Part shown: positions 44,566-56,065 of the stretch, in pieces
Numbering within the stretch: the stretch's first letter is position 1
Layout of the letters: each line of letters begins with the position of its first letter
Assembly (NCBI GenBank): GCA_009363875.1
Contig: CM018688.1
Location: forward strand, 53,669,001-53,733,000
DNA: 64,000 bases
Source: Mikania micrantha
Lineage: Eukaryota; Streptophyta; Magnoliopsida; Asterales; Asteraceae
Reading direction: 5' to 3'
The notes under the pieces: generated by a model
Databases searched by the model: none
What the model was told of the DNA's origin: nothing
The model's input: only the letters and a program-made list of their open reading frames with translations
Translations under genes and position numbers: made by a program

Positions 44566-45103
44566 ACCACGATTATGCCCTTGTTAGAATTTAGGGTATA
44601 CATGTGTTTCTCAAGTGTTCAACTTCACAGCCTTATCCTATGGGGTATAATTATAAGTGAAGTGTGTTCCATCAATTCTGACATCTAGGTTCGCCTAATG
44701 TCTAAGTTCACCTTAACACTAGGTTCACCTATTTTCTAAGTTCACCTAATGTCTAAGTTCACCTGGCATTTAAGCTCCCCTAATGTCTAAGTTTGCTATA
44801 TGTTCACATCTCATTATCAAGTGTTCTTACCATCACTAAGTGTTAGTATCCTCACTACTCATTCATATTCTCATCAACTGTCCATCTCAACACCAAACAT
44901 TCAATTTATCACTAAGTGTTCGTATCGTTTATTGATCCTATTCACCCCACGTGTCCAATAAGTGTGTTCATAAGTGAGTATATATATATGTCCATCACAT
45001 GAGATCATCCAATATGTCAATCCAAACCAAATTCAATCCATCAACCAATATCCCATCATTTTCCTAATAATATCCTAAGTTCCTGACACTGACAGACCCC
45101 CAA

Positions 45104-45188
45104 TATACTACAAATGGTATATGTATAGGGCATATGTAGGGGTAGGTCGCAACCGCCCCAGCCACCATCTCACCACCTTTGTAGTATA
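45104..45188 (-). ncRNA. Structured module D-ii (leader)
   Basis: Outer arms TATACTACAAA (45104-45114) and TTTGTAGTATA (45178-45188) are perfectly complementary over 11 bp. The inner sense hairpin has GGGG/CCCC and GGT/ACC around loop TGCG. Conserved CCTACATATGCCCTATACAT on the 3' side. Confidence 0.62.
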
Positions 45189-45330
45189 CCACGAGTGTGT
45201 CCTTGTCTGGTGATCAAAGATCAAACAAATAATTCCTAAAGCAAATAAATTCCTAAGCAGTTAATTTCCTAAGCAGATAATTTCCCAAACGGGTAGTTCC
45301 GTTATTCTTCAATACTGACATCCACCTAAT

Positions 45331-45413
45331 GTACCATAAATGGTATATGTATAGGGCATATGTAGAAGTCAGTCGCAACTGCTTCAGCCACCAGCCCACC
45401 ACCTTTACGATAC
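45331..45413 (-). ncRNA. Structured module D-iii (leader)
   Basis: Outer arms GTACCATAAA (45331-45340) and TTTACGATAC (45404-45413): two mismatches on the plus strand, both G-U pairs on the transcribed minus strand. The inner sense hairpin has GAAG/CTTC and CAGT/ACTG around loop TGCG. Confidence 0.62.
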
Positions 45414-45637
45414 ACCACGTGCACGTCCTTATTGAATCATTAGGTAACAATCAATCATAAAATCAGCAAGTAACATATACAATTCAGATATATAGCAGGA
45501 GTTCAGTTAACATGTAATAAACACATAAGCATGAAATCCTGAATATACTAACTAGTGTATGAAGTAATTTATACTAAGGTATCCTACGGTTATAGACTAG
45601 ATCAACCATTTCTAGTAACCTAATTCCCTATAACCCA

Positions 45638-45650
45638 GGCTCTGATACCA
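45638..45650 (-). other. Primer binding site, tRNA-iMet type, element D
   Basis: GGCTCTGATACCA on the plus strand, three bases from the LTR start at 45654. Confidence 0.93.
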
Positions 45651-46225
45651 ATTTGTAACACCCCGACCAATGACGGAAACGTCGGGATGCCACGAGGGAT
45701 GTGTAGATTGTTCATAAGCTCGTGGGCATCTAATTAAATTATCACATATCAATTAATTCAACCAAATTAATTACACAAAAATCATGTTCATCATGAGATA
45801 GTTACAACAATTACACAAAAGATTTAGCTAAACCAACTAAACTCTAGTCTTCAGAATTTCAGTTATTTTAGCTAAGTCCAAGACCCTAAGTGATGATGTC
45901 CAAAAGATGTAGAGCTATCCTGCCCTACCTACTTCTCCTCATTCTCTGAAACATGTAAAAAATCAAGTGTCAACTACGAAGTAGTTGGTGAGTAATCATA
46001 AGTTTTTATGATTCAAAAATGTTTACAAAATGATTATCATAGTTTATAGTTTTCCAAGAAAATCCACATGTGCACCTGCAAGATAATCCAACACACAACA
46101 CAAACACAACAATCACATAGTTCAATTAATCACATATAATAAACCACATATATTCAACCAATCTCAGTCAATCACAATTCAATCAAAAATCAATAATCAC
46201 CATAATTATCTCAATATAAGTTACC

Positions 46226-46375
46226 GCGGAGGACCTTAGTCAACTCAATCAACGGCGGAATCATCGCGGAGGACCTCAGTCAACTCAACCAACGATAACT
46301 AAGTCAACTCAAAAACAGTAACTCAATCATTACAGAGGACCTAGGTCAACTCAACCAATAATGACTCACGGAGTT
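46226..46375 (-). repeat. Loose tandem repeat in element D LTR
   Basis: Three to four units of GAGGACCT.AGTCAACTCAA with about 45-bp spacing (plus-strand view). It occupies roughly the same place as the 44-bp tandem of element A. Confidence 0.7.
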
Positions 46376-47119
46376 ATAATAATCCATATCAATCCATGAA
46401 TAATCAATGATAATTCAATAATATGAATATCATAATGATAAACCAGGTGTCACCCATGTGTTATCAAAATAATATTTTAAATATTGGTATACATGTTCCA
46501 CCTCCGAGTTTAAAAAACAAAATGGTTTAAAAAGGAGGTTATGAGAACTCACATGAATTCCTTAGAATCAGTGTTCTTGTAAAATGCGCACTCACGTAAG
46601 AGAAATCAAAAGTAACTCAATCAACCTGTAATTATCGTGTTTTTCATATTCGTAAGCATCTATGTTTGATCATGACTATGTAACCCGTATTCGTTGCTCT
46701 TTTACTGTATGTTTAACTTACTTAGGTTTATTACCTAAGATAGAGTGAAAAATCATTAAAATTTCATACCCTCATTATAAAAGATCGGTTTAACATTAAT
46801 TAATTTAATCAATCTATTTATAATGGTTTTAAGAAGAATATAAAGGTTGTACCTGTTGTAAAGGTGATAAACCTTATATACATATATATACATTCATATT
46901 TGCATGCATGCATGTTAATTACATTAACCACCATAATCTAAGTTTCAAGAATTTAGTTTAAGTTCAAGAGAATGATACTTAGGTTACCTACATAAAATGT
47001 TTAAATCATGTATAGGTCTCATAATTCAAGTCTTGTATTTATTTAGAAAAAGGTGGCAACTTCAAAATTCTCCACGCATGCATGACATGGATGAGTCCAT
47101 ATTCATTGATTTAAAGAGC

Positions 47120-47735
47120 TTAAGTTCGACAGCCCCTTCCCGACTTGACAGACCCTAGGTTCGTTCGCATGTGGGTTAGATCAATTGATGTCTCTAGATT
47201 TGGTGAACCACAGGGTTTGGCTTCCCATTGGTTCGCTGACCACTCAAAAGTCATGGAGGTTCGGGGTCCTTAAGGTTCGCTGGTTAGCTTAGTTTCAGCC
47301 AACACACAGGTTCGTCGCCCCATGGTTCGCACCCCTTTAAGGTTCGGCAGTCATGGGTTCGGCCACATGCACAGGTTCGGCTACCCCTTTGGTTCGTGGC
47401 TAAGTGGTCCGGCTGAAAGTAGGTTCGGCAACCAGGTTTGCTGCAACATGGAGGTTCGGTGGTGCATGGTTCGTGGCTGCCATGGTTCAGTGATGACCTA
47501 GGGTTCGGCCACTTGGTTTGCAGCTTCTGGTTCGGGAATTGTCAAGGTTCGTCGGTCATGAGCTCACCTCTTTAGGGTTCGGCCAGCCTTGGTTTCCACA
47601 GGTTCGCAGCTGTCCTTTCCCCTTGGGCGAACCTCCTTGGTTCGTGACTTCCACACCAGCGAACCCAGACCATCTCCACCCAATCCCCTTTTTCATTATC
47701 ATCACCCCCGATTCCAATTAGTTGCGGGTTCGTCC
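47120..47735 (-). repeat. CGAACC cluster in element D LTR
   Basis: More than twenty GGTTCG words on the plus strand, that is CGAACC in the sense direction of D, at irregular 12-30 bp spacing. The same word and sense as in element A although the surrounding sequence has diverged. Confidence 0.8.
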
Positions 47736-48690
47736 ATGGCTTCCACAAGTTGGTATTAGTCTGATTAACAAGGTTAAAAACCCTAAATTCGCTTAAAAAT
47801 GGGCAGCCATGTATGCATGAAGCTTTTAACAAAAACCAAAAAGTAAAACTCCAGATTTACCTCAAAATGTCGATCAAACGTTGGGTGTTCTCCTCGATTG
47901 TACGGTCGTTTGGACACCAAGATCATGTAAAATGGTTGAGGATTGAGGAAGATTTTATAGAGAGAAGTTAGAGAGAAGTGTGGGTGACGAAAATTGGTTT
48001 CTAGTGAGAGAGTGGGTGAGTGAAGAATGAAAAAGAAGGTGAGGTCTTCCTCATTAATACCGCGCTTCGTCCCCGCGTGCCCGGTCTCGTTTAATTCGCG
48101 TAAAATATTATAAAATACCCGGTTATTCTCGTAATTTATATTTAAAGCATAAAACGTTTAAATAATTCGGTTTCATTTTAGTAAAATGATTTCATATAAC
48201 CCGTATGATTATAATTAAATTCGTTTTATAAAACAGTTTCATTTGTTTCCGTTTAATCCTTTATCTAACAAAATGATTTTATTAAATTTAGGTTAAGATT
48301 GTGATTCCTAATAAATATTTTTGAATTCCCTTTTCTTAATTTAATATCGTTAGATATTATTTCGTTATCGCGTCGAAACACGTTACTCACGTACGTATTC
48401 GTAAAGATCGTCACCTTTCCGAATCCAACGCTCGTATCGTATTTCTATTCGATTTACGATTTATGGAATATCGTTTCAGAATATTATTCCTAATAATTAT
48501 ATTCGTGTGAATCGTCACCCACGCGAATACATTATTAAGTTAATATTTTTGAAATAACATTCGCGTTTAAAATTATAATCGTAACCTCACCATCGCGTAA
48601 TCACCTTCAATAACTCTTTCATTATTTTATTATCGTTAATATTATAATTTCCCAATCCAATTCCCACTAAACCATATCACAGACACATCC

Positions 48691-48783
48691 ATGATAGACC
48701 GAAATAAGCTTATGTATAGAGCATATGTAGGAGTAGATCGCAACCTATCCAGCCACCGTCCCACCACCATTTCGATAAACCAT
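48691..48783 (-). ncRNA. Structured module D-iv (LTR)
   Basis: Arms ATGATAGACCGAAAT (48691-48705) and ATTTCGATAAACCAT (48769-48783). On the minus strand 13 of 15 positions pair, two of them as G-U that would be mismatches on the plus strand. Inner hairpin AGGT/ATCT with loop TGCG. Confidence 0.6.
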
Positions 48784-48890
48784 GACCATTTGTCCTTGAC
48801 TATGTTTAGTAACCAAACAATAACTAACTCATAACTCGTTGTCATTCCAAACCAAAACCTCGGATTCTCCTCACCAAAGCCTCAATACTG

Positions 48891-48999
48891 ATATAATCAT
48901 GATAAACCGAAGATGGTTTATGTATAGGGCATACGTAGAGGTCAGTCGCAACTGCCTCAGCCGCCATCCCACCACCTCTTCGATAGACCATGATTATAT
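48891..48999 (-). ncRNA. Structured module D-v (LTR), longest stem
   Basis: Arms at 48891-48913 and 48977-48999 (23 nt each, starting ATATAATCATG and ending CATGATTATAT). About 21 of 23 positions pair on the minus strand, including two G-U. The inner hairpin has GAGG/CCTC and CAGT/ACTG around loop TGCG. Confidence 0.65.
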
Positions 49000-49274
49000 C
49001 CTTGCCTATCTTTGGTTATAGAATCCTATCCCACTACCATTCCTAATCAACAATCCATATTAAGTTAATACAACTGCACTAACTCTCTGGTTCTGTTTAG
49101 TTGTGTTTCAACTAGACTTCCCAAGGTTTATGCTTATTGTGATAATATACGTTCTCAATAGTGTATACCAGTGATAATAACATTCAATAATCCATAGTCA
49201 TTAACAATTATTATATCAGATCTTCATAGTACAATCGAACATGTACGGACAACCCAAAATACGGTGATGTTACA

Positions 49275-51998
49275 CAAAGGTAGTAGTATCGATGGGAAAC
49301 TATTGGGTTGAACATGGGGTAACCGGTTGGGTTAAGTCATCGATAGTAGTCCTTTTGAGCCTAGGATCATTAAAAAAATTAATCTAAACACATTCAACAT
49401 GGATGTTTTATGTTAATTCAATCATTTCACTACAAGAAAGTTAAACAATACATGATTTGCAAGATCCAACAATGGGGTTAAAGGGTTGAGAGACGATTAG
49501 GATTTCTTCTAAGTATTAACCCGTTTTAAACATTTTCAATGTAACATTTTGTTAAAAACTTATTTCACAAACATATCAAATGGTTATGTTTTATAACAAG
49601 AACTTGTATAAGCCTAGTTAAATGGTAATAGAAAGTTGTGGTGACACAAATAAGTAATGGGATGGTTATAAGTTAAAAGTTATAAAGAGTTTCATAATAA
49701 TAAGTTTAACTTTCCTTTATAATAAATGTAAATCTATAATCAATTGACTTTTACTAAATTAATAACAAGAGTTTTTGAAAACAAGAAGAGTCTTTTCGAA
49801 CAAACCTAAATATATTAATAGTTGTTCATTTACAATAACACAAACATATACTTTCTTAAGTATAGTAAAGTCTCATATGTTCATGGGTATCTTTCTTAAA
49901 GATCAACTTAAACTATAAGTTTACTAAACCTAATTTAAAGGAATTTGGTTTAATTTCGGGAGTAATATGATTTTGTACATCAAACCAAGTCCTAATTGGT
50001 TAAGTATGAGGTGTTAATAAAAGTAATAAGATAAAGGTATATAGGCAAACATAATAATATGCAAAGACTTAGAATACTTAGTTGATCACCAAAACCTAAA
50101 CATAACTTTCAAAGACTTACGAATACTAATAATGTTAAACACCAACAAATGAAACACATGTTGAATACAATCCACCTACAAACAACGAGCGCGAACATTC
50201 TCCAAGTAAGTCAATAGTCCAACACAACACATGTGACTTCATTGCCCATTTTCTAATCTTTTTGATTTATAACTGCTGGGCTGAGAAGCATGCTTATATA
50301 CTTTATTTTGAATATAAGATATATGTAATGCTTTCCAGTTCATTATGGTATGATTACAAGTGTATGTGGGATTTCAAAAACCTAATGCTAAGTATCTAGG
50401 AACATTTAGGGTATTCCTTAGTGTTCATATACTGAATCATTATCAAACTTTAAATGATGTCAAACAATTATTATGTTAGATTAAAATTATTTTCCTGAGA
50501 CTACATTTTGAGTGAATATCAAGTATATTTCATAGTGTAATATCTGGAAATTATAAAGATAACATATGCGAATGAAATAAGAACGAAACGAGACAATGCA
50601 AGACAAAAACAAGATGAAACAAGAAGTCCTATACCTCAATAAGTCCTAGCTAGACTTTTGGTATATGCCATATGTTTGATGATATTTTCAGAATTCACTA
50701 AACAATTTTGATTTCATTTGATTTCGAAACAATTAAACTAAATTACTTATTACCTATGTATAATTGTTTTAAATCTTTTAAAACAAGATTATGGGTAAAT
50801 GACAATTGTGAAAATTTATAACATTGTGTGAATGACAATTGTGATATCTTATGACATGAGTGTGGTTTCTAGTGAAACTGTTCAGTTATATCACTATTAA
50901 CATGTGTCAATTTTCTTTGGATCCATGTGCGTTAAGTCCTTTTTAGTTCGTTTACCATTAAGTGGCAGTGGCTAGGACCGACGGTAACGTAGTGGTACCA
51001 TAGGTTTAACAAACCTTCGGCGAGTTAGGTCGGTACGTTATTTACAATGTGTAATTCATTTGGCTGGTATCATATGACCAGTAACAGGGCGACATTAGTC
51101 ACGTTTAGTAAACGGGCACATGGGTGATAATAAATTGACAGAGCTTTACTATTAACTAGCCATATTTTTTCTGGAGCACTAGTAATAATTTGGTTGACTG
51201 ATAATCAGCCTAAGTTTTGGTCAAGGTCGTGGTGGGATGTCGGCTGGGTTTATCCCAACGTAAGCCCTACATATAAGCGATACTTGGCAAGACGGGGTGA
51301 TGTCAGTAGTGATGTCTAAGATGGAAGCTGTGCGTGGGGAATTTCAAATTACTTTGAGACATGAAGAAATTTCCATAATGAAAATTTTGTAGGAAATTTC
51401 CAATATCTATTACATCATAGTCTGAACTAGAGTTATATAATAAACTCCCGTTATCAGTATTGACGATCTTTGCGAAAGGTAAAACAAATGGGGAAATTAT
51501 TTCTATATGGTGTGTGTGGAAATCATTTATGAGAATTCCAAATTGTTTTGAACTGGACAAAATGTTTTCTCAAATATTTTCAAATCAAATAAACTAATCA
51601 ACTCACCAACCTAGTGTTGACTTGTCATTGCATGATTCTTGTAAGGTGACGAACATGTTTAGTCACCAGAAGCAAGAGAATAGCTAGGTGGCGTATTAGG
51701 AGGACCTAGCAGACTTTGTTCATTTATGTTGGGACAACATATGATACAATATATTTTGCAGATCCGCTACAGTTTCAGACGGATTTACGTCATATGTCTT
51801 GTGTTATATTACATGGTTAAATTATTGAACTCGAACCGACGTAATTTAGCTTTGCAATTTTTAATGCATGTTTGTTTAGTTTTCTCAATTATATATCATG
51901 TGCTATGTATTCAACCTCATCACATCGATGCGATCGCACCCTGAGACTATTCCACCCGACTGGAAAGTCGATCCAGCCTGCCGGCTTGGGGTGTGACA
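49275..51998 (+). repeat. Element E: 5'-truncated plus-strand LTR related to element A
   Basis: Scattered but clear matches to LTR A in the same order: TTCATTGCCC and GGGCTGAGAAGCATGC (about 50230-50295), GAAGTCCTA/AAGTCCTAGCTAGACT (50620-50660), the structured module, CTCACCAACC..TGTTGACTT (about 51603), GGTGACGAAC, and the end GGCTTGGGGTGTGACA at 51998. No PBS follows, and the 5' part is replaced by element D. The homology start is uncertain; 49275-50160 is only weakly matched. Confidence 0.7.
51214..51293 (+). ncRNA. Structured module, element E
   Basis: Arms GTTTTGGTCAAGGTCG (51214-51229) and CGATACTTGGCAAGAC (51278-51293) form about 14 pairs with small bulges and two G-U pairs on the plus strand. 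The core keeps GTGGTGGGATG, TCGGCTGGG and CCTACATATAAGC. An inner GGG..CCC hairpin sits inside GGCT..AGCC. Confidence 0.58.
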
Positions 51999-52207
51999 TG
52001 GGCACATTTTTATAAAAAAATCAAAAAAGCGCCGACCAAATATTTAAAAAAAAATATTTTATAAAACCACGTAAAACATACGTAACAAAACATAAAAAAA
52101 TTCTTCAGATCCGACGCAGCGTTACGTATGTTTTACATGGTTTTATAAAAAAAATTTAAAAATATCTAGGTTGGCACTTTTTTGATTTTTTTATAAAAAT
52201 GTGACCA
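51999..52207. repeat. Long imperfect hairpin (foldback element)
   Basis: Arms 51999-52086 and 52121-52207 are inverted copies (TGGGCACATTTTTATAAAAA against its complement at the far end; GTAAAACATACGTAAC against GTTACGTATGTTTTAC) with a loop of about 34 nt. It directly follows the end of LTR E. It could be a MITE or a small-RNA precursor. Confidence 0.8.
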
Positions 52208-52319
52208 ATAGTGTTACAAACTTGTAAAAAAATTTCAAAAAAATATACGTTTTTTTTACACGATTTTTGTCTAATTTTCACGGTTTGTACACTTAGGGGT
52301 TTTCATTTTATTAATTCCC

Positions 52320-52371
<52 letters not shown>
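52208..52371 (-). repeat. Dispersed repeat end, copy 2, with (ATGT)n microsatellite
   Basis: Reverse-complement counterpart of 6890-7095: AGTGTTACAAACTTGTAAAA ... ATTCCCTATATG, then 12 tetranucleotide units at 52322-52371. Confidence 0.65.
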
Positions 52372-52372
<1 letters not shown>

Positions 52373-52905
52373 GATCAAATACAAATTGGTAGTTTTGTAA
52401 AACGTGTAAAAACAAAGTGTTATTATTAGCAATAAACTTTTAAATATTATAATAACACTTTATTAATATTATAATAGCATTTTGAGTATGATTCATAAGA
52501 AAACTTTTTATTTTGGATAAAACATGAAAACTGATAATAACTAATAAATTTAAAAATAATTATTCATAATTTTTTATTATAAGGTTATAAATGTTATAAG
52601 GAAAAAAACAATTTTAATAAATATATGTATATCACGAATTACGTATTTGTAACTCAAAAAAAATCACATGTAACTCATAAAGTAAATGTATGCAAGTCAT
52701 ATATAAGACGTACAAGTTACATATATATGTAGTAATATGAAATACATATTTTTTTTATAATTTTTTCTTTCTTTTACATTTATTACCTTATAATATAAAG
52801 AAATAAAAATAAAAATGTTAAAAAAATTTAATTGATATTGATTATGGTTAGCTTCTTAGTTTTTTTTTTCTAAAATGAAGATTTTTTAGTAACCCTCCTT
52901 TATTA
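52372..52905. other. AT-rich spacer, nothing recognised
   Basis: Very AT-rich sequence with no open frame or clear repeat structure. It leads into the first (TA)n tract of the element chain. Confidence 0.5.
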
Positions 52906-52915
52906 CATATATATA

Positions 52916-53543
52916 GGAGACGGATCGGATACAAATGGTTCTTAGCCTGAGAAGAATAGGAAGAATTTATATCCCTTGATCAAATTAATCAATGGTTAGG
53001 ATCTAGTAGTCCCCACTTTTCGTTAAAAACTTCTATGATTTTAAAGATGAAAGGGCAAAAAAGTAATAACCTACATTTGTTGACTTTTTTTATGGTTAAA
53101 TCAAGTTCCACCATTTTTTTAAAAATCAAATAACTTTTAAACGGTTAATCGTTTTTTTAAAAAAATTACACCATAAAATAGAGAATTTTATTATCTTTAA
53201 TTTGAGTATAGTATCGTTGTAGTTTTTTTCGATTTTTTTTACGTGGTACGTGATTTTAGTGTTTGGTACGTGATTATTGGTACGTAATCATGCAGTTGGT
53301 CTTTTGATTATGCATGTTAAATAACGGTCTGTGATTTTCATATAACGTGGTACGTGATTTAGTGGTACGTGATTATGCAGTTGGTCATTGATTACATGTG
53401 TTAAATTACGGTCTGTAATTTGTTGAGTTACGGTCTGTAATTATATATGGACGATAATACCATTTACCCTGATGACACATGTTAAAAGCTTGTGGCTTCC
53501 TACGCTTCTCATATTAAAATCCTTTGTATTATAACTGTCCTCC
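52916..53543. mobile_element. TIR element between TA tracts (about 630 bp)
   Basis: The left end (GGAGACGGATCGGATACAAA ... TGAGAAGAATAGGAAG) is inverted at the right end (GGAGGACAGTTATAATACAAA ... TGAGAAGCGTAGGAAG read inward), roughly 75% alike. It is bounded on both sides by TATATA tracts. The inside has four to five GGTACGTGATT/GGTCTGTAATT units (53240-53440). Non-coding. Confidence 0.7.
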
Positions 53544-53553
53544 ATATATATAT

Positions 53554-53839
53554 ATATCAATCAATCAATCAACGTACTCAGTATATCCCGCCATTAGCAT
53601 GCTAAGGCAGGGTCTGAGGAGGGTGAGATGTAGACAGCCTTACCCCTACCCCGTAGGGGTAGAGAGGCTGCTTCCAGTGAGACCCTCGGCTCATGATGCT
53701 TGATCAACCGTCCGAAACGATTTTAACGTTATTTTCATTGAATAAGTAAAATAACGTTAAAATTAATGCAATTTTACTTTTGCCCATCAAGAGCTGTCGA
53801 CACATATATACATTATATGTGCGCACCGCTAACGGGGCG
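53554..53839. repeat. Hairpin-rich dispersed repeat between TA tracts
   Basis: It contains CAGCCT-TACCCCTAC (53635-53649) pairing with GTAGGGGTAGAGAGGCTG (53653-53670), and an outer AGGGTCT/AGACCCT pair (about 53609 and 53680). Words such as GGAGGGTGAGATGTAGACAG look like a repeat I have met in many plant genomes, but I cannot name its class. SINE or MITE are both possible. Confidence 0.45.
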
Positions 53840-53860
53840 TATATATATATATATATATAT
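53840..53860. repeat. (TA)n tract
   Basis: Ten TA units separating two inverted-repeat elements. Similar tracts are at 53544-53553, 55761-55801 and 56066-56083. Confidence 0.95.
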
Positions 53861-55757
53861 GAGATGGAATTTTTAATAACTCTTATCTTTTGTTACAACC
53901 CATTAACTATCATCCAATAGTTACTTTAAAAAGGTAAGTATATAGGATCGTGCCACGTGTCAATTTCCTTTTTTTAATAAGAAGGACATTTAGGACATTT
54001 GTCATTTATGTAAAGTTTACCCCCTTTTTTTAAACATTCATAACTTTTTTAAACTATATTATTTTTTAAAAAAAATTGCGTCATTATACTCGTCTCATTT
54101 TTCTCTTTAATTTCGTTATAGTCTAGACTAGTTTTTTTTTTGTTTTTTTGATGTCATGTATTTACATTATTGTAATGAGCTTAAAGATAGCAAATTAATT
54201 AGAAATTTTTTCTAACGATGGTAAATTACAGTAATGTAACACAAAATGAAGTAATGTAACACAAAATGAAGTAATTTACAATGACATAATTAACGGTGAC
54301 GTAACACATTATTTACAGTGATGTAATTTTCTCTTCAATTCTCGTTATAATGTTGACTAGTTTTTTTAATTCCTTTTCTCATTGTCTATTATTTACATCG
54401 ATGTAACGAGCATAAATATAACACATTATTTTGAATTTTTTTCTAACAATGATAAATTACAGTGATGTAATTTAGTATATTATTTTATTTTTTTTCTAAC
54501 AATGATAATTACAATGATAAATTATAGTGATGTAATATAACACATTACTTTGATTTTTTTCTCTAACAATGATAATTATAATGATGTAATTTATCATTGT
54601 TTGAAAAAAATTCAAACTAATTTGTTGTATTTAGGCTCGTTACAAATTCGGGATGAGCAAAAAGCCAAAAAAAACCGAACCGAAACCGAATTAATCGAAA
54701 AAACCGAACCGGAACCAAATTAACCGAAAAAACCGAACCGGAACCGAATTAACCGAAAAACTGAAACTTAATTTTACGTCAATGTAAATTACATCACGGT
54801 AAATTACGTCAATGTAAATTACGTCAATGTAAATTACATCACTGTAATTTATCATTGTTAGAAAAAATTTCAAATAAATTTTTATATTTAAGCTCGTTAC
54901 AATGACATAATTAACGGTGACATAACACATTATTTGTGATGTAATTTTCTCTTTAATTCCCGTTATAATGTTGACTAGTTTTTTTAATTTTTTTTGTCAT
55001 TGTCCATTATTAACATCGATATAACGAGCATAAATATAACACATTATTTTGAATTTTTTTCTAACAATGATAAATTACAGTGATGTAATATAACACATTA
55101 TTTTATTTTCTCTCTAACAATGATAATTATAACGATAAATTACAATAATGTAATATAACACATTATTTTGATTTTTTTCTCTAACAATGATAATTATAGT
55201 GATGTAATTTATCATTGTTCGAAAAAAATGCAAACTAATTTGTTGTATTTAGGCTCGTTTCAAATTAGGGATGATTAACCGAAAAAACCGAACCGGAACC
55301 AAATTAACCGAAAAAACCGAACCGAAACCAAATTAACCGAAAAAAACCGAAACCGAATTTTACGTCAATGTAAATTACATCACGATAAATTACGTCAATG
55401 TAAATTACATCACTGTAATTTATCTTTTTTAAAAAAATTTCAAATAAATTTGTTATATTTAAGCTCGTTACAATGATGTAAATATAGGGCATCTAAAAAA
55501 AGTAAAAAAAATTAGTCGAGACTATAACGGAATTAAAAAGAAAAATGAGACGAATATAATGGTGCAATTTTTTTTAAAAAATAATATATTATAAAAAAGT
55601 TATTAATGTTTAAAAAAGAGGGGGGGAAACTTATAAAGGTAAAATGACTATGATGCCCTTTTTAATATTTTAATGAAAAGCTTATGTGTAAGTTTATGAT
55701 TGGTTGAAATGAGTTATGTAGTTGTAGCAAAAGATGAGGGTTATAAAAAATTCCATC

Positions 55758-55760
<3 letters not shown>
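53861..55760. mobile_element. 1.9 kb TIR element with internal repeats
   Basis: The ends are inverted copies over about 250 bp (GAGATGGAATTTTTAATAAC at the left; GGGGATGGAATTTTTTATAA read inward from the right). The inside is built of repeated blocks around ACAATGATAAATTACAGTGA and its complement (about 54170-55440), plus two arrays of ACCGAACCGGAACC-like units (54675-54770, 55278-55350). No transposase frame. Flanked by (TA)n, which hides any target duplication. Confidence 0.75.

Positions 55761-55801
<41 letters not shown>
55761..55801. repeat. (TA)n tract
   Basis: About 20 TA units between the 1.9 kb TIR element and the next MITE. Confidence 0.95.
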
Positions 55802-55803
<2 letters not shown>

Positions 55804-56065
55804 AGATGATCAAAAAATAATTATTTCTTATTGTGTTAACTGAATAACTATATGTTATTACTTTGTGGCCCATATTAAGGTGAATCTAAAGATGTATGTT
55901 TTTTATTATTTTTTAATTAATTTAATTAATGTAGGGCTCACTTACATTAATAACAAAAATGAAAAAACCTACACCTTTAGATTTACTTTAATACGAGCCC
56001 CAAAGTAATAAGAAGTAGTTATTCGGTTAACGCAATAAACATGGGTTAACAAAGGAACCACACCC
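55802..56065. mobile_element. Foldback MITE (about 260 bp)
   Basis: Left arm 55802-55912 (TTATTGTGTTAACTGAATAA ... GAATCTAAAGATGTA) is the inverse of right arm about 55957-56060 (TTATTGCGTTAACCGAATAA read inward), with only a short centre. Bounded by TA tracts on both sides. Confidence 0.82.

Larger units (their letters stand above)
44230..45637 (-). other. Element D leader with three structured modules
   Basis: Non-coding 1.4 kb between PBS and gag. It contains modules at 44487-44565, 45104-45188 and 45331-45413, and a loose tandem of TAATGTCTAAGTTCACC-like units at 44685-44800. No convincing open frame. Confidence 0.65.
31872..49274 (-). mobile_element. Element D: 3'-truncated minus-strand Ty3 element, interrupted by element C
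   Basis: Read on the minus strand: LTR (49274-45654), PBS, 1.4 kb leader, gag, zinc knuckles, protease, then RT cut short at about 31872. RNase H, integrase and 3' LTR are missing. Element C (32952-42917) sits in the protease. Its LTR start TGTAACATC and its CGAACC cluster show kinship with element A. Several frame breaks indicate age. Confidence 0.87.
45654..49274 (-). repeat. Element D 5' LTR (3621 bp)
   Basis: On the minus strand TGTAACATCACC ... GGGGTGTTACA. It has two structured modules near its 5' end, boxes like GGTGACGAT (about 48405 and 48515 on the complement), a TATA-like TATTAATGAGG near 48055, a CGAACC cluster (47120-47735) and a loose tandem repeat (46226-46375). No partner LTR remains in the window. 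Confidence 0.88.
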
